From assembly GCF_023053635.1 (NCBI RefSeq), contig NC_086175.1, forward strand, positions 117,130,740 through 117,194,739: a stretch of DNA of 64,000 nucleotides. Direction: 5' to 3'. Below the pieces are notes generated by a model. The model was not told the origin of the DNA, searched no databases, and saw only the letters and a program-made list of their open reading frames with translations. The position numbers and the translations under genes are program-made. Every line of letters starts with the position of its first letter. The stretch's first letter is position 1. The DNA comes from Elgaria multicarinata webbii. Lineage: Eukaryota; Chordata; Lepidosauria; Squamata; Anguidae. Shown piece after piece: positions 31,681 through 41,529 of the stretch.

Positions 31681-31689
31681 GCCTGAGAT

Positions 31690-31850
31690 AAGCATACACT
31701 TTTGTGGACACTGTCTGCTTCGTCAGATACATAAATCTATATAAATCTGCCAATTTGAGGTCAGCGTTTCCTGCCTCTGATGAAGTGGATGGGGTCCATG
31801 AAAACCCATGCCAAAATAAGTTTGTCAGTCTTCAAAGTACCACACAAAAT
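31690..31850. mobile_element. Inverted pair of hammerhead-like Penelope motifs
   Basis: Plus copy: CTGATGA at 31777-31783, stem II GTGGA-TGGGG-TCCAT (31785-31799), GAAA at 31800-31803, then 'acccatgccaaaataag' and a 'gtcagtcttcaaagtaccac' tail, the Penelope-like arrangement. Minus copy: reading 31730 to 31690 gives CTGACGAAGCAGACAGTGTCCACAAAAG-type order (core GAAA changed to AAAA) and then 'tgtatgctta'. The two point outward from a centre near 31750. The catalytic cores CTGANGA are intact in both. Stem III of the plus copy looks mispaired. Likely a dead remnant. Confidence 0.55.
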
Positions 31851-32148
31851 TCATTTTTTGCTGGAGAGAGAGAATGTACACCCATATGGATTTATTTGTG
31901 TAACTGCCCACAGCTGGATTTCTACTCTCAGTTTGGAGTCTGGGCGGAAAATATAGCACCACTAGAGCCACTTTCTGCATTTCCAGCTGTGTGCGCCCCT
32001 CTCTCTGCTCTTGCTGCAACCTAGCTACATTGACACAGCTTTTGAGACATGCAATGGTGCCCTAACCTACTAGCTGGGAATTGCTGACATTTTAAAATAA
32101 ATGAAAGGAAGAAAGAAAGAAAGAAAAAGGTCTCCTCTGAACATGGTT

Positions 32149-32188
<40 letters not shown>

Positions 32189-33136
32189 ATGGTCTGTGCT
32201 GAACATGTTCCAATACTGTTACTTTAATTACAATGCTAGGACAAAACCTAATTCAGTAAAATACTCTGGGCTCATGTCCAGATTTCTGCAACCTTACCAA
32301 AAAAGAAAAAAAAGAAAAGACTATCTCGCGGGGATCCAGGTCTACTGTTACAGAATACCAGGATTAGAGATTGGGAGCTGAAAGGCAAAAATAGAAAAAG
32401 AAAAAAGAGGAGGTCCTTTCAGAAAATAGAAAATCACCATTTGGAATTACCACTGTATGTCGACCTCAGAGAGAATGCTGAGTAGTTTTCATAAGGCATG
32501 TATTTTTTCACCCAATACAGACCAGACCTTTCCTGAACCAAGACAAGTATACAAAACCAGGTGTTGTAGTATCCTGGAGTCAAGTTGGTATCTGGCGCTT
32601 GATCAGATGAGGCTTTTAAATGTGCTACCACCTTGCCGTGCATGTGCCATTTTGCAAACTGTCCACACGTTGTCATGGTCTTGCAGGCGCCCTGTGATTT
32701 CTCTCTGCTTTGCCTGTATTTTTTTTTAAATGCGTATAATATATAACCACTGGTGTAATCTTCTGCAATGCCCCCTTTTCGAAAATGCACATTTGCAAAT
32801 ACCCACCATAACAGTCTCGAGCAATTCTTCCTCCTAGCGTTTTTTTTTAAAGGTGTGAATGCACAGGTGAATCGACTCACCTGCATGTATCTCACAGAAG
32901 GAGAGAGAAGCTGGAGAAGGAAAACGGTGGTAGAGGGCTGTGGAAGAGTGGCAGCTGGAAGGGATGACAGATAGGGATGGGGATGGGCAAACACATTACA
33001 TACTGGGGGACAGGAGGAAAACTTCAGCAGTGTGATAGATACCATGAAATTCTGCATTTAAGGAAGAAGAAGAAAACATGGAACACTGCGACCTGTGCCC
33101 GCAACAAGGCTTCCTGGTCTTACCCCCTCCCCTTTT
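31851..33136. other. Unassigned intronic stretch with (GAAA)/(TTTC) foldback
   Basis: 32103-32129 is (GAAA)n-rich and 32146-32187 is (TTTC)n. Together they can form a 26-bp or longer hairpin. The rest, including a 207-residue open frame on the minus strand (33057-32434), has no recognisable domain. Confidence 0.45.
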
Positions 33137-33264
33137 CAGTGGAGGCTGGTGCCTCCAATGTCAGTGGGGCTATGAATCCACACCAGATTTCAGTCAGAGT
33201 TCTGATTGGTTCTGATTGAAACCCTGAGTAGATTCACCACTGCACCATCCAGTGGCCTGCACTG
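33137..33264. mobile_element. hAT-type MITE, CAGTGGAGGCTGG family
   Basis: Starts CAGTGGAGGCTGGTGCCTCC. The right end is 'ccagtggcctgcactg'. Flanks CCCCTTTT (33129-33136) and CCCCTTTC (33265-33272) agree at 7 of 8, consistent with a hAT TSD. Interior as in 42651-42825, 128 bp. Confidence 0.7.
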
Positions 33265-33583
33265 CCCCTTTCCCCTGACCACCTATCATAGGATGCTTTC
33301 CCGTCTTTTGCCTAGTTTTTTCTAGGGGCTGGAAAAAAAACATTTCTAGGGAGCTGGCCTGCGCAAGTGTGCCATTAGCCTTCTGGGGGAATTGCGTATT
33401 TTTGGAGGCCCTGGAAAACATGCTTTACCTTCCCACCCCACGCCAATCGTGGCCTTAAAAGCCCTCTTAAAACCTTGGATTAAGAGGGCCTTTAAGGCCC
33501 CGATTGGCGTGTGGGTCAAAACATGTTTTCCAGGGCTTCCAGAAAGTGCACATTTCCCCTGGCCATGCTAATGGCATATTGGG
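33265..33583. repeat. Inverted-repeat module with CGCCAATCG / CGATTGGCG
   Basis: 'cacgccaatcgtggccttaa' near 33440 pairs with 'tttaaggccccgattggcgt' near 33492-33511, and 'ggaaaacatg' (33413) with 'catgttttcc' (33522). Related words recur at 33768-33850 and 34165-34220. Confidence 0.6.
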
Positions 33584-34002
33584 TAGGGTGACCAACTGTC
33601 AGGATTTCCCCGGATTTGTCCTGGTTTTTGTTCTTTCCATGGTGTCAGGGGGGATTTTCTATAATTTTCAATAATGTCCTGGAATGACACACCTTCCCCT
33701 TTAAGGCTGCCATTAGCATGGCAGGAGGGAATGACATGCTTTCTTGAGGCACATCATTCCCCCACCCCGAGCTCCAATTGAGGTCTTAAAGGAGAAAGTG
33801 GGTCATTCGTGGACATTATAGAAAAGGCCCCAATTGGAGGGGATGGTGGTGGTGCAGAATGAAATCCTTTCCCCTTCTCCACTCCAATCGGGTTCTTTAA
33901 GGTGGCGGGGGAATAACGTACTTTCTGCAGGACTCGGAAAGCTGCTTCCCCACACACACACTAGGTGTCCTCTTTTTTGGTTTCCCAAATATGGTCACCC
34001 TA
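33584..34002. mobile_element. hAT element, TAGGGTGACC termini, ATATTGGG TSD
   Basis: Begins TAGGGTGACCAACTGTCAGG and ends ATATGGTCACCCTA, with perfect 8-bp duplications ATATTGGG at 33576-33583 and 34003-34010. The interior (419 bp) differs from the 320-bp palindromic members at 46021 and 62439 and contains the 'ccccaattggag' modules, so this looks like a separate subfamily using the same ends. Confidence 0.8.
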
Positions 34003-34010
34003 ATATTGGG

Positions 34011-34400
34011 GGGAATTGTTCACTTTCCAAAGGCCCTGGAAAGTATGCTTCCCCCCCCCCCGAGCCATGAGAGTGCCCCAGAAAGTGCGCTGTGCTGCCA
34101 CCATTAGAGTGGGGGGGGGTTACACAATTTCCCCAGCTTTTGGGAAATCACATCTTTCCCCCCCCCCGATGGGGCCTTTAAAGGCTGTGTTAATAGAGAC
34201 TTTAAGGCCCCCATCGACACGGGGTGGGGAAAAGAGAGAAACGCAATTTCCACAAGGCTGGGGAGATTGTGTATTTTTACCCACAATTAATGTGGGTAAT
34301 GCGGCCACCATTAATGCAGCAGAGGGAAAGGGCAAAGGGCGCAGGTCAGGGCAGAACAGTTCCACCCTGACCTGCGCCCTTCTAGAATTAGGGTGAAAAT
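34011..34400. repeat. GC-rich inverted-repeat modules, continued
   Basis: 'cgatggggcctttaaaggc' (34168) pairs with 'gactttaaggcccccatcg' (34198), 'cccacaattaatgtgggt' (34279) is self-complementary, and 'gggcgcaggtcagggcagaa' (34337) pairs with 'caccctgacctgcgcccttc' (34362). Several C and G runs. Class unknown. Confidence 0.5.
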
Positions 34401-34689
34401 CCACTGGGCACATCTGCCTGGGCCTGTGAGGCCTGGACAGGGGACGTCTGCTGCCCTTATGGGCCCTGATGGATTTTTGTCCCTACACTAGTTTTTTCCC
34501 CATTCTAAAAGCTGAAAGAATTCCTACACCCATGACCTAAAGAAAGCGCTTTTTACAGAACAATGAAAGGGTTTGTGGAAAGCAACCACCTCCCACATTT
34601 TAGCTCAACCTTCCTGCAACATTTCATGTCTTTCCACGAGTTTTCCCCATATTACAGCAGGTTGGGTGGAGTGGCAAGGCTAAGAAATT

Positions 34690-35019
34690 GGGCTGGTTCA
34701 GATGTAATTCCAAATCATGGTTTGGTGCTATGTGAAAGAGCCTCGGAGACCCACATTCTCTTGCATTCCCTCCTCCTCTCTTGCCTGACAGTCTGAGCTT
34801 AGTTTCCCACCTTGATTTTCAGAGCATGGGCAAGCCGTAGTTTGCTGGTGCAGACAGTGTCAAACTATGGTTTGCTTCAAACCAGAAAGAAGGGGAGGGA
34901 GTTGCAGCACAAGAGGGGAAGAGGGTGCACGTTAGCCCAGGGGCAGGAGTGAGGGGTGTCCTTAAAGGCCTGTTCACGTTGCACCACACCGTGATTGGGC
35001 GTTACATCTGAGCTAGTCC
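34690..35019. mobile_element. Foldback MITE, GGCTGGTTCAGATGTAA ends
   Basis: The left 'ggctggttcagatgtaattc' pairs with the right 'gcgttacatctgagctagtc'. Inner words 'caaatcatggtttgg' and 'aaactatggtttgc' recall the 'accatgg' interior of 10828-10938. TSD not clear. Confidence 0.6.
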
Positions 35020-35570
35020 TTTAGCGGCTGCTGCGCTGAGATCGGAACGGAGAATTTGTAGCTTACAATGCATGCCCGTAACCACAATGCTGCACTAGCT
35101 CTTAACCACACTGTTATCTTTAAAGAACTAAAGTAACTAGGGAAATTACAAATCTGACTCAGCTGTAATCAATACAGTGGAGTTCCACAAAGGACCTGGC
35201 AGTAGCTGGCCCGTTTTATCAGATAGATGTGTATCATGCCAAAGCAGATATTTCAATTATAAACTCCCCAGTCAGTCTTGGAGTTACAGTAACTTTTAAA
35301 GAGCTGAATGGTGTTATCAGCACCAACCTTTAAGAACCCTTTAAAATACTTCTCTCGCTTTTTGCTTTTTTTTTTAAGTATATATCACAGTGTTGCTATA
35401 GTTCATAGAAACAGAATTGCATTCTTCTATTTCTGAAAAGGATTGCACGATCAGGGCCAAGATAGCAGAAGACAGTGGGAATTAGCGCAGAAAGCGATGA
35501 AGAATATCTTCTTCCCATAATCACAATTGTTTTTACCACTGTGATCATGCAGAGATGTGTCCATATCTAC
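35020..35570. other. Unassigned intronic stretch
   Basis: AT-rich, no gene, no recognised repeat. Confidence 0.4.
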
Positions 35571-35640
35571 TTTGTTTGTTTGTGTGTTTATTACATCTCT
35601 ATACCACCCAACAGCTGAAGCTCTTTGGGTGATTCACTTA
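35571..35640 (-). mobile_element. L2 3' terminus only
   Basis: 'tttgtgtgtttattacatct', 'ctataccacccaacagctga', 'agctctttgggtgattcac' matches the L2 3' terminus at 6585-6645. Confidence 0.65.
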
Positions 35641-35854
35641 ATCTTAAGCTTTTAAAAAGTACTGTTCCAAATGGAACAAATCATGGTGGCCTTGCTTGGG
35701 GTTTGGTGTGCTAGCAGTACCACTAACCATGCACTCCCTTCCTTATCTCTGATCCTCAGAGATCAGAAATATGGAAGGGATCCCTGGAATCTCAAGAGAG
35801 ATTCCAGGCTTTCCATATCTGGCACTAGTGTGAACATCCAACTCAAAAAGGGGT

Positions 35855-36090
35855 TGGATAACATCCTGGAAGAGAAGGCTACCAATGGCTACTAGTCCTG
35901 ATGCCTATGTTCTACCTCCAGCATCTGATCAGTAACCCTATAGACACCAGTTGCTGGGGAACATAGGTGGTAGGGTGCTGTTGCTTGTGGGTTCCTGGTT
36001 GACAGCTGGTTGGCCACAGTGTGAACAGAGCGCTGGACTAGATGGACCCTGGGTCTGATCCAGATGGCTCTTCTTATGTTCTTATGATCT
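35855..36090 (+). mobile_element. CR1/L3-like LINE 3' end
   Basis: 'ttggataacatcctggaaga', 'ggctaccaatggctactagt', 'caccagttgctggggaacat', 'gttggccacagtgtgaacag' and 'ggctcttcttatgttcttat'. This copy retains more upstream sequence than most. Confidence 0.85.
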
Positions 36091-37703
36091 GGCTAAACAC
36101 AGATTGCAATTGCCCTTCATTTGATACAGTGAAACCTTCAAGCGACTCTATACAGCTATCAGAGAGCTAGACACATTGTGCCTCCTTGTGTGAATGAAGG
36201 TGGGTCCTCTGGCATACCTGATCATGACTCCTGTCATGGTGCATCTCTAGAGCCCTGTGATGGAAGGTTCTGTCCACTCTTTTCTCATGTCTACTCCTCC
36301 CTCCACAGCAGGGAGGGAGAGAGGAGGCATAAAACTCCATCCCTTGGCCTACTAATCCCCCTTGGCTTCAAACTCTATGGTCCTCAAAGCTGTGTTGCTG
36401 GTTCGGGAAGTCTGTTCCTAGAGGCTGAAGATGGTCCAGCAGGCTTCAACCACATGGACCAATTTAAATGGATTGCTTTTAAAAACAACCCGGAGGTCTG
36501 TACCACTGTGGCCCCCTTGGCATGCGTGCCAAATTTCCGGTGCCTAGGTTTCATGGTCTTTCATGGCGCTATGGTGCAGACAGACAGATGGACACACATC
36601 CTGTTTTATTATTATAGATCATTTAAGTGGCATTGTTGTAAGAATGGCAGCCCAAGTGAGCCACATTTCTCTCTTTTTGGAGAATAGGATGGCTCTGCTC
36701 TTCTGGTAAGCCATAAATTCTACATGACGTTGAGCTTCCTATTGCATCTGAGTAATTTCTGGCCTCATTCCTTGGCGATGATCTTTGTCTCGGCTTCCTA
36801 CATTTGTGCTTTGGCAGTCTAAGCACTCGACACACCGAGAGGACAAGCGCTGGCTGCTGAATAGACTTCCTGCTAGCCCCCAAATGCCCCGGCTCTGTAC
36901 TTGAGACTTTATGAGGTTGAGCTCCATGAGAAACATAAAAGCAAACTTTGTGAACAGCTGAAAAATACAATGAGCTTGACCTTGCTCCCTTCCACTGAAA
37001 TAATACAATGGCAACATGCCGTCACCTACAGTGGGAGTGGGCCTGTTGCCTGTGCATTGCAATTTGCCATCCAGAAGAAGAGAATTATCTGCAACACATG
37101 AAATTGCATACATAATATAGGGTAAAATACTGGTCACCTGACTGCCCCTTTGCCTGTCATCGACATGACCTTCCCCTCCTTCAACAGTGGCTGAGCAGCT
37201 GTGATGTCACAGAATGTTCACAGATTCTAATTGCTGATGGGGATGAGTCCATCACAGAATACTGATGGCCAGTAAATCTACATGTAACACAGCAAGAAGT
37301 GTTTCGGGATTGTACAGTGGTCCTCAATGTATTGTTTCAATTCAAGTCAGTGGGATGTGCCTGACCTAAGTTATTTCTGGACCATCTTACGATGACCTCA
37401 TTATTACAGTGAGTGCAATAATACTTGTGAGTGACCACAAGTGCTCAGTATTGCCTTGGATTTCAGGAAATATTCATTTGAAAATACCATGAAGAAGCAC
37501 CCAGGTGATTTGCAATCAACAGGATCAGCTGTAGTCATAAAGGTGAAATTGCCTGGGAAAGTGTTAGGATGCTCACCTGATACTAACTTCTGAATAAATC
37601 TGGGGGCATTACAGCTTTCATAGTAGTCTGTGTGGACATAACACTAAGCCATAGTTTATTTTAACCATGCTTTCTCTATAGGGTAGCTATTTATGCATTG
37701 AGA
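36091..37703. other. Unassigned intronic stretch, no gene
   Basis: A 169-codon open frame (36178-36687) and frames on the minus strand up to 132 codons have no recognisable domain. The segment 'gtgccaaatttccggtgcct..gcagacagacagatggacac' near 36527-36600 looks like an unclassified dispersed repeat rather than an exon. Confidence 0.4.
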
Positions 37704-38001
37704 TAGGGTGACCATATGAAAAGGAGGACAGGGCTCCTGTATCTTTAACAGTAATGTAGAAAAGGGGATTTCAGCAGGTGTCAATTGAAGAGGGTGAAAT
37801 TCCCTCTTCATCACAACAGTTAAAGCTGCAGAAGCCCTGCCCTCTTTTGTATCTGGCCACTCTACTATAGCTAGTGTAGCTTTAACTGTTGTGATGAAGA
37901 GGGAATTTCACCCATTTCAATTGACACCTGCTGAAATTCCCTTTCCTACATTACTGTTAAAGATACAGGAGCCCTGTCCTCCTTTTCATATGGTCACCCT
38001 A
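37704..38001. mobile_element. Palindromic hAT MITE, TAGGGTGACC family
   Basis: TAGGGTGACCATATGAAAAG and its inverse bound a nearly perfect palindrome, with arms also carrying 'ggagccctgtcctcc' and 'gttgtgatgaagaggga'. The flanks share ATTGAGA on both sides (at least 7 of the expected 8 bp). 298 bp. Confidence 0.85.
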
Positions 38002-38008
38002 ATTGAGA

Positions 38009-38237
38009 TGACATTCAGATGACGCTTTAGGAAAGGTGGTTATGCTAAACACATCTCACTGTGGTTACCACTATCCACTCGTAGCTCTGTTCCACACAAC
38101 TGTGGAACCACGGCTTGTGGTTAATGAAGTTGATTAGAACATGGTTATACAGAAACCATGCATAGGCAAACGCCTTGCACACTTTCATGGTTAGCCCAAA
38201 TTGGGCTAGTATGGTTTAGTGTGTCATCTGAACAGTG
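38009..38237. mobile_element. Foldback MITE, 'cattcagatgac' ends
   Basis: 'gacattcagatgacgcttta' pairs imperfectly with 'gtttagtgtgtcatctgaac' at the other end. Inner 'catggtta' words occur in both orientations. It lies between a hAT MITE and a SINE with only a few bases on each side. Confidence 0.55.
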
Positions 38238-38260
38238 TCAGTGAGGTGTAGTGGTTAGAG

Positions 38261-38390
38261 CAGCCTTCCTCAACCTGGGGAGCTCCAGATGTGTTGGACT
38301 GCACCTCCCAGAATGCCCCAGCCAGCTGGCTGGGGCATTCTGGGAGTTGTAGTCCAACACATCTGGAGCGCCCCAGGTTGAGGAAGGCTG
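38261..38390. mobile_element. Palindromic hAT MITE, GGTTAGAG TSD
   Basis: 130 bp, near-perfect palindrome: CAGCCTTCCTCAACCTGGGG to CCCCAGGTTGAGGAAGGCTG, with perfect 8-bp duplications GGTTAGAG at 38253-38260 and 38391-38398. CAG..CTG ends plus an 8-bp TSD mark a non-autonomous hAT. The high arm identity suggests it is young within this family (compare 14110, 24578, 28785, 39543, 50682). Confidence 0.9.
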
Positions 38391-38487
38391 GGTTAGAGTG
38401 TTTGGCTAGGATTGAGGAGACCTAGGTTTTAGTCCTGACTCTGTCATGAAACTCACTGAGTGACTTTGGGCGAGTCATTGACTCTCA

Positions 38488-38627
38488 GGCCATAGCTAGA
38501 CCAGGCCTATATCCTGGGATCATCCCAGGATCATCCCTGTGCATCCAAATGACACCCAGGGGATCCTGGGAGAAGGCAGGGACGACCCCTCCAGTTGCCT
38601 AGGATAATCCTTAGGTCTGGCTAAGGC
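38488..38627. mobile_element. Harbinger-like MITE inside SINE
   Basis: 'ggccatagctagaccaggcc' pairs with 'ccttaggtctggctaaggc'. The core carries 'ccctgtgcatccaaatgaca' and 'gatcctgggagaaggcaggg'. Closely related to 4174-4315. The host SINE reading resumes after it. Confidence 0.75.
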
Positions 38628-38747
38628 TTCCGCCTCACCTACTTTTCATTGTGAGTATATAATGGACAAGAGGAGGATCACACCTTGAGCTCCTTACGGG
38701 TGGGGGGGGGGGAAACAGGAAGAATATAAATACAACATATAAATAAA

Positions 38748-39542
38748 CTATGCATTGCCAAAAAGAAGAAGAAATGCCTCACCCCAAAAGAGGACACAGA
38801 TTTGCATAAAATGTGCATATTCATTTAATTTTGTTTCTATACTCTGTTGACAAAAAATAACACTCAAAATACAACATGATAAAAAGAAACAAACCATAAA
38901 ATCCTCAACGTGTAAACGTTTAGAACTATTAAACAGTTAAAAACAATACCAGAACTTGATCAGTCCTGATACGTTAATATATATGTATAAAAGCAATTTA
39001 GAAATAATGGCTATAATCTAAAACAGAAATAAAGCACATCTTGCCGTACTGTGACCATCTACGCGCCTGCTCGGTCTGCTGTCCACGTGCAAATTGCTGA
39101 TCATCAACTTCAAGACGCCTGTTTTCCATTCTTGTGGTTCTTTATCTTTAAACCAGTCTTAGATTGGGCAGCCCTTCAAGTACATTCACACTGGCATGGA
39201 AGATGGATGTGGATTCCTAAGTTTACAGTACATAAGAAGATGCCTCTGAAAAATAAACTGCAAGATAATGAACCAGAAAAGAAAATCTGAAATACAGCTG
39301 AAAACAGCTGGGGGGGGGGGATTGTCCAAACATGTTCTCAAAGCCTGAGTTTGCTTGCAAAAACATTTCATGCTTATATTCTCTTTATATGTGGTATGGA
39401 TCATGTTGGGTTAAAAATTTTTGAAATCGGCACATATTGGATTTAGGTAGTTGGTACTTAACATGAATATCTTAAAATTCTTCTGCAAGAGTTCAGATTT
39501 ATACTTTTTTCAAAGGTATTTTCAAAAGTATAAAGGCCCTTA
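38748..39542. other. Unassigned AT-rich intronic stretch
   Basis: AT-rich, no gene. 38866-39010 resembles LINE 3' UTR composition but no tail or coding end is visible. G10 run near 39310. Confidence 0.4.
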
Positions 39543-39684
39543 GAGAGCCTTCTCTAACATGGTGCCCTTCAGACATTTTGGATTACAACTACCATCAGCC
39601 CCAGTCAGCATGGTGGCTGAATGTTCATAGATGATGGGAGCTCTAGTCCAAAATATCTGAAGGCCACCAGGCTGGGGAATGTTG
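39543..39684. mobile_element. hAT-type MITE, CAGCCTTCC family, diverged
   Basis: 'agagccttctctaacatggt', 'ttttggattacaactaccat', centre 'agtcagcatggtggctga', inverted 'agctctagtccaaaatatct' and 'gaaggccaccaggctgggga'. Confidence 0.65.
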
Positions 39685-39721
39685 TCCTTGGAGGTATAAA
39701 GTAAAATGATATCGTTTAATT

Positions 39722-39896
39722 CAGTGCTGTTCAACTGTTCCAGACCTGAGACCCACCTCAGATTCCAAATTGCAATATGGGACCCACTTTCACAATTTTA
39801 CAAATGTTCAACATGGTAGCAACAGCTTCGCCATGACCCATCTGGACTGATGTGCGACCCGTTTTTGGGCTGCGACCCACCAGCTGAAGATCACTG
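39722..39896. mobile_element. hAT-type MITE, GTTTAATT TSD
   Basis: Starts CAGTGCTGTTCAACTGTTCC and ends CAGCTGAAGATCACTG. Perfect 8-bp duplications GTTTAATT at 39714-39721 and 39897-39904. The interior repeats 'gacccac' words. The ends recall Charlie-type hATs (CAGTG.TTCTCAA). Confidence 0.85.
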
Positions 39897-39904
39897 GTTT
39901 AATT

Positions 39905-41186
39905 GACCAAACTGCAGGTCCCAAGGCTAATAGATCCACCACAAGTAAAAACATACAAAGACCCCTGGTGTTTCTGACTAAAGGTTTATTTAGTCTGCCA
40001 CTTAGTTTCTCATAGTGGCCAACCGGAAGTTTCTAGGAATCTCACAAGAAGAAGCGCTGGGATACAATAGCCATTTTCTGCTAGTTTAGGCATAGTAACC
40101 TCTTGTAAAGGGATGAAATCTGCCAAATATCATACAAATAGGCGCAGGGGAGGTTGTGCTAGATGCCTTTAAATTTTGGGTTTGTTTATTAAATAAGCAA
40201 ACTGCTGATTATTATTATTTTCTTGCCTGAATTAGATGAAAATTGTGAGTATGGTTGTCCCTTCTGAGGAGATAAAGCCTGCCTAGTTTCAGGTGAATAG
40301 AAGCAAAAGTTTTGTGTAGTATCAGCCTTTAGAATTTGGGGGGAGTCCAAAAAGGATGTGTTTACCCCCCCTCCCCAGTCTTCAAGGGTAGTTGTCATGA
40401 AAATGGCATGTTGCAGGGCAGTGGCTCTAGCTAAGAAACTTGGAACTGTTTGGAAGGATAGGTGCAGCATTTCTTTGTGGAAGGGGTTTTCAAAAAAAAA
40501 TTGGGGGGGAAGGAGTGATTCATTTCCCCTCCCCTCTGTGTTTTTTTTTTTTTTTTTTTTTTTTGAGGGGGTAATTTGTATGCATGTAGCATTCATTATA
40601 GAGGTGTCCCTAGGTAAGAAACCTGCCAAATTTCAGAAGGATAGGTGCAAGGACTCAAGAATTATGATGAATCAAAAACAATTTAAAGCTTCTTTGGGTT
40701 TTTTGCTCAATTGGCACTAAAGTCACAGAAAATTCAATAGGACAGGAGTGGAGGACAGATCGAAAATTCAATAGGACAGATGATGGTAAAATGTAGAGTG
40801 GTAGAAGCAGAAGAACTTGAACATCCAATATTTTTCATGCAAGCACCTCATACGACACCCTCCCAGGTCCAACAGAAGCTGCAAAAACTCTTTCAATGTT
40901 TCAATTTGGTTTGGGGTTTGGCTGAATCCAAAGCACACCGCTACTTTCTAAGAGCCGTTGGCAGACCTGTCCGCCAGATAATCAAGGTGATGCATTTCAT
41001 TGGACCCATATAGCTTGATAGCTACAATATGTAAGATTTTTTTAGTTCCACCCACCCCCCTATTCGTTAGTCATCATTAAAAGGTAGGTGAAGCCTAAAA
41101 GCTTCTATTCTTGGAAAGAAATATTATATTACATCCTTTGGATATCATCCCTTTGGAGACACACTATCTGCTATTGAACTGTGAGG
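39905..41186. other. Unassigned stretch with internal repeat modules
   Basis: A module 'aag.aac..tgccaaatttcagaaggataggtgca' recurs in degenerate form near 40105-40150, 40432-40470 and 40612-40655. T run at 40542-40564. A local duplication 'attcaataggacaga' occurs at 40732 and 40766. No gene recognised. Confidence 0.45.
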
Positions 41187-41234
41187 GCTCCCTCCCTCCC
41201 TCCCCCTCTCTTTCTCTCTCTCTCTCTCTCTCTC
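41187..41234. repeat. (CT)-rich simple repeat
   Basis: CCCT then (CT)n pyrimidine tract. Confidence 0.9.
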
Positions 41235-41529
41235 GCTTTGTCTCTGTCTAAACGGCTTGTGCTATAACCTCAGAGAGCCACTTCCTTGGATGAGTGACAA
41301 GAAAATAGGTCTCATTGCTCTTCCGTCTAATGACTGTGCATCTTTGAATGGTTTGTGGCATGCAATAAAAAACGGATTAGCAATAGCATGTAAAGCTGGT
41401 CACTTCCATCTGCCTACACTGAAACCAGAGTTGTCAAAGAGCAGGAAAAGTATTTCTGATTTTATCTATTCAACTTATTTGATTTTATGGCAGAGTACAA
41501 TCAAAACACTGAACACCGCTTTAATTTGG
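41235..41529. other. Unassigned intronic stretch
   Basis: The open frame 41257-41652 starts here and has no recognisable domain. No gene called. Confidence 0.4.

Larger units (their letters stand above)
38238..38747 (+). mobile_element. ACA/Sauria-type SINE broken by two MITEs
   Basis: SINE pieces appear in order: 'gtgaggtgtagtggttagag' (38241-38260), 'gagtgtttggctaggattga..gacctaggttttagtcctga' (box B region), 'tgactttgggcgagtcattg', then 'cctcacctacttttcattgt', 'accttgagctccttac' and a tail with (AAATA). A hAT MITE (38261-38390) and a Harbinger-like MITE (38488-38627) interrupt it, giving a clear order: SINE first, MITEs later. Confidence 0.85.

Noticed and set aside
32434-33057. 207-residue minus frame
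   Set aside because: No recognisable motif, and composition is like the noncoding flanks.
36178-36687. 169-residue open frame
   Set aside because: No domain, no splice-site pattern, and its end overlaps a probable dispersed repeat ('gcagacagacagatggac').
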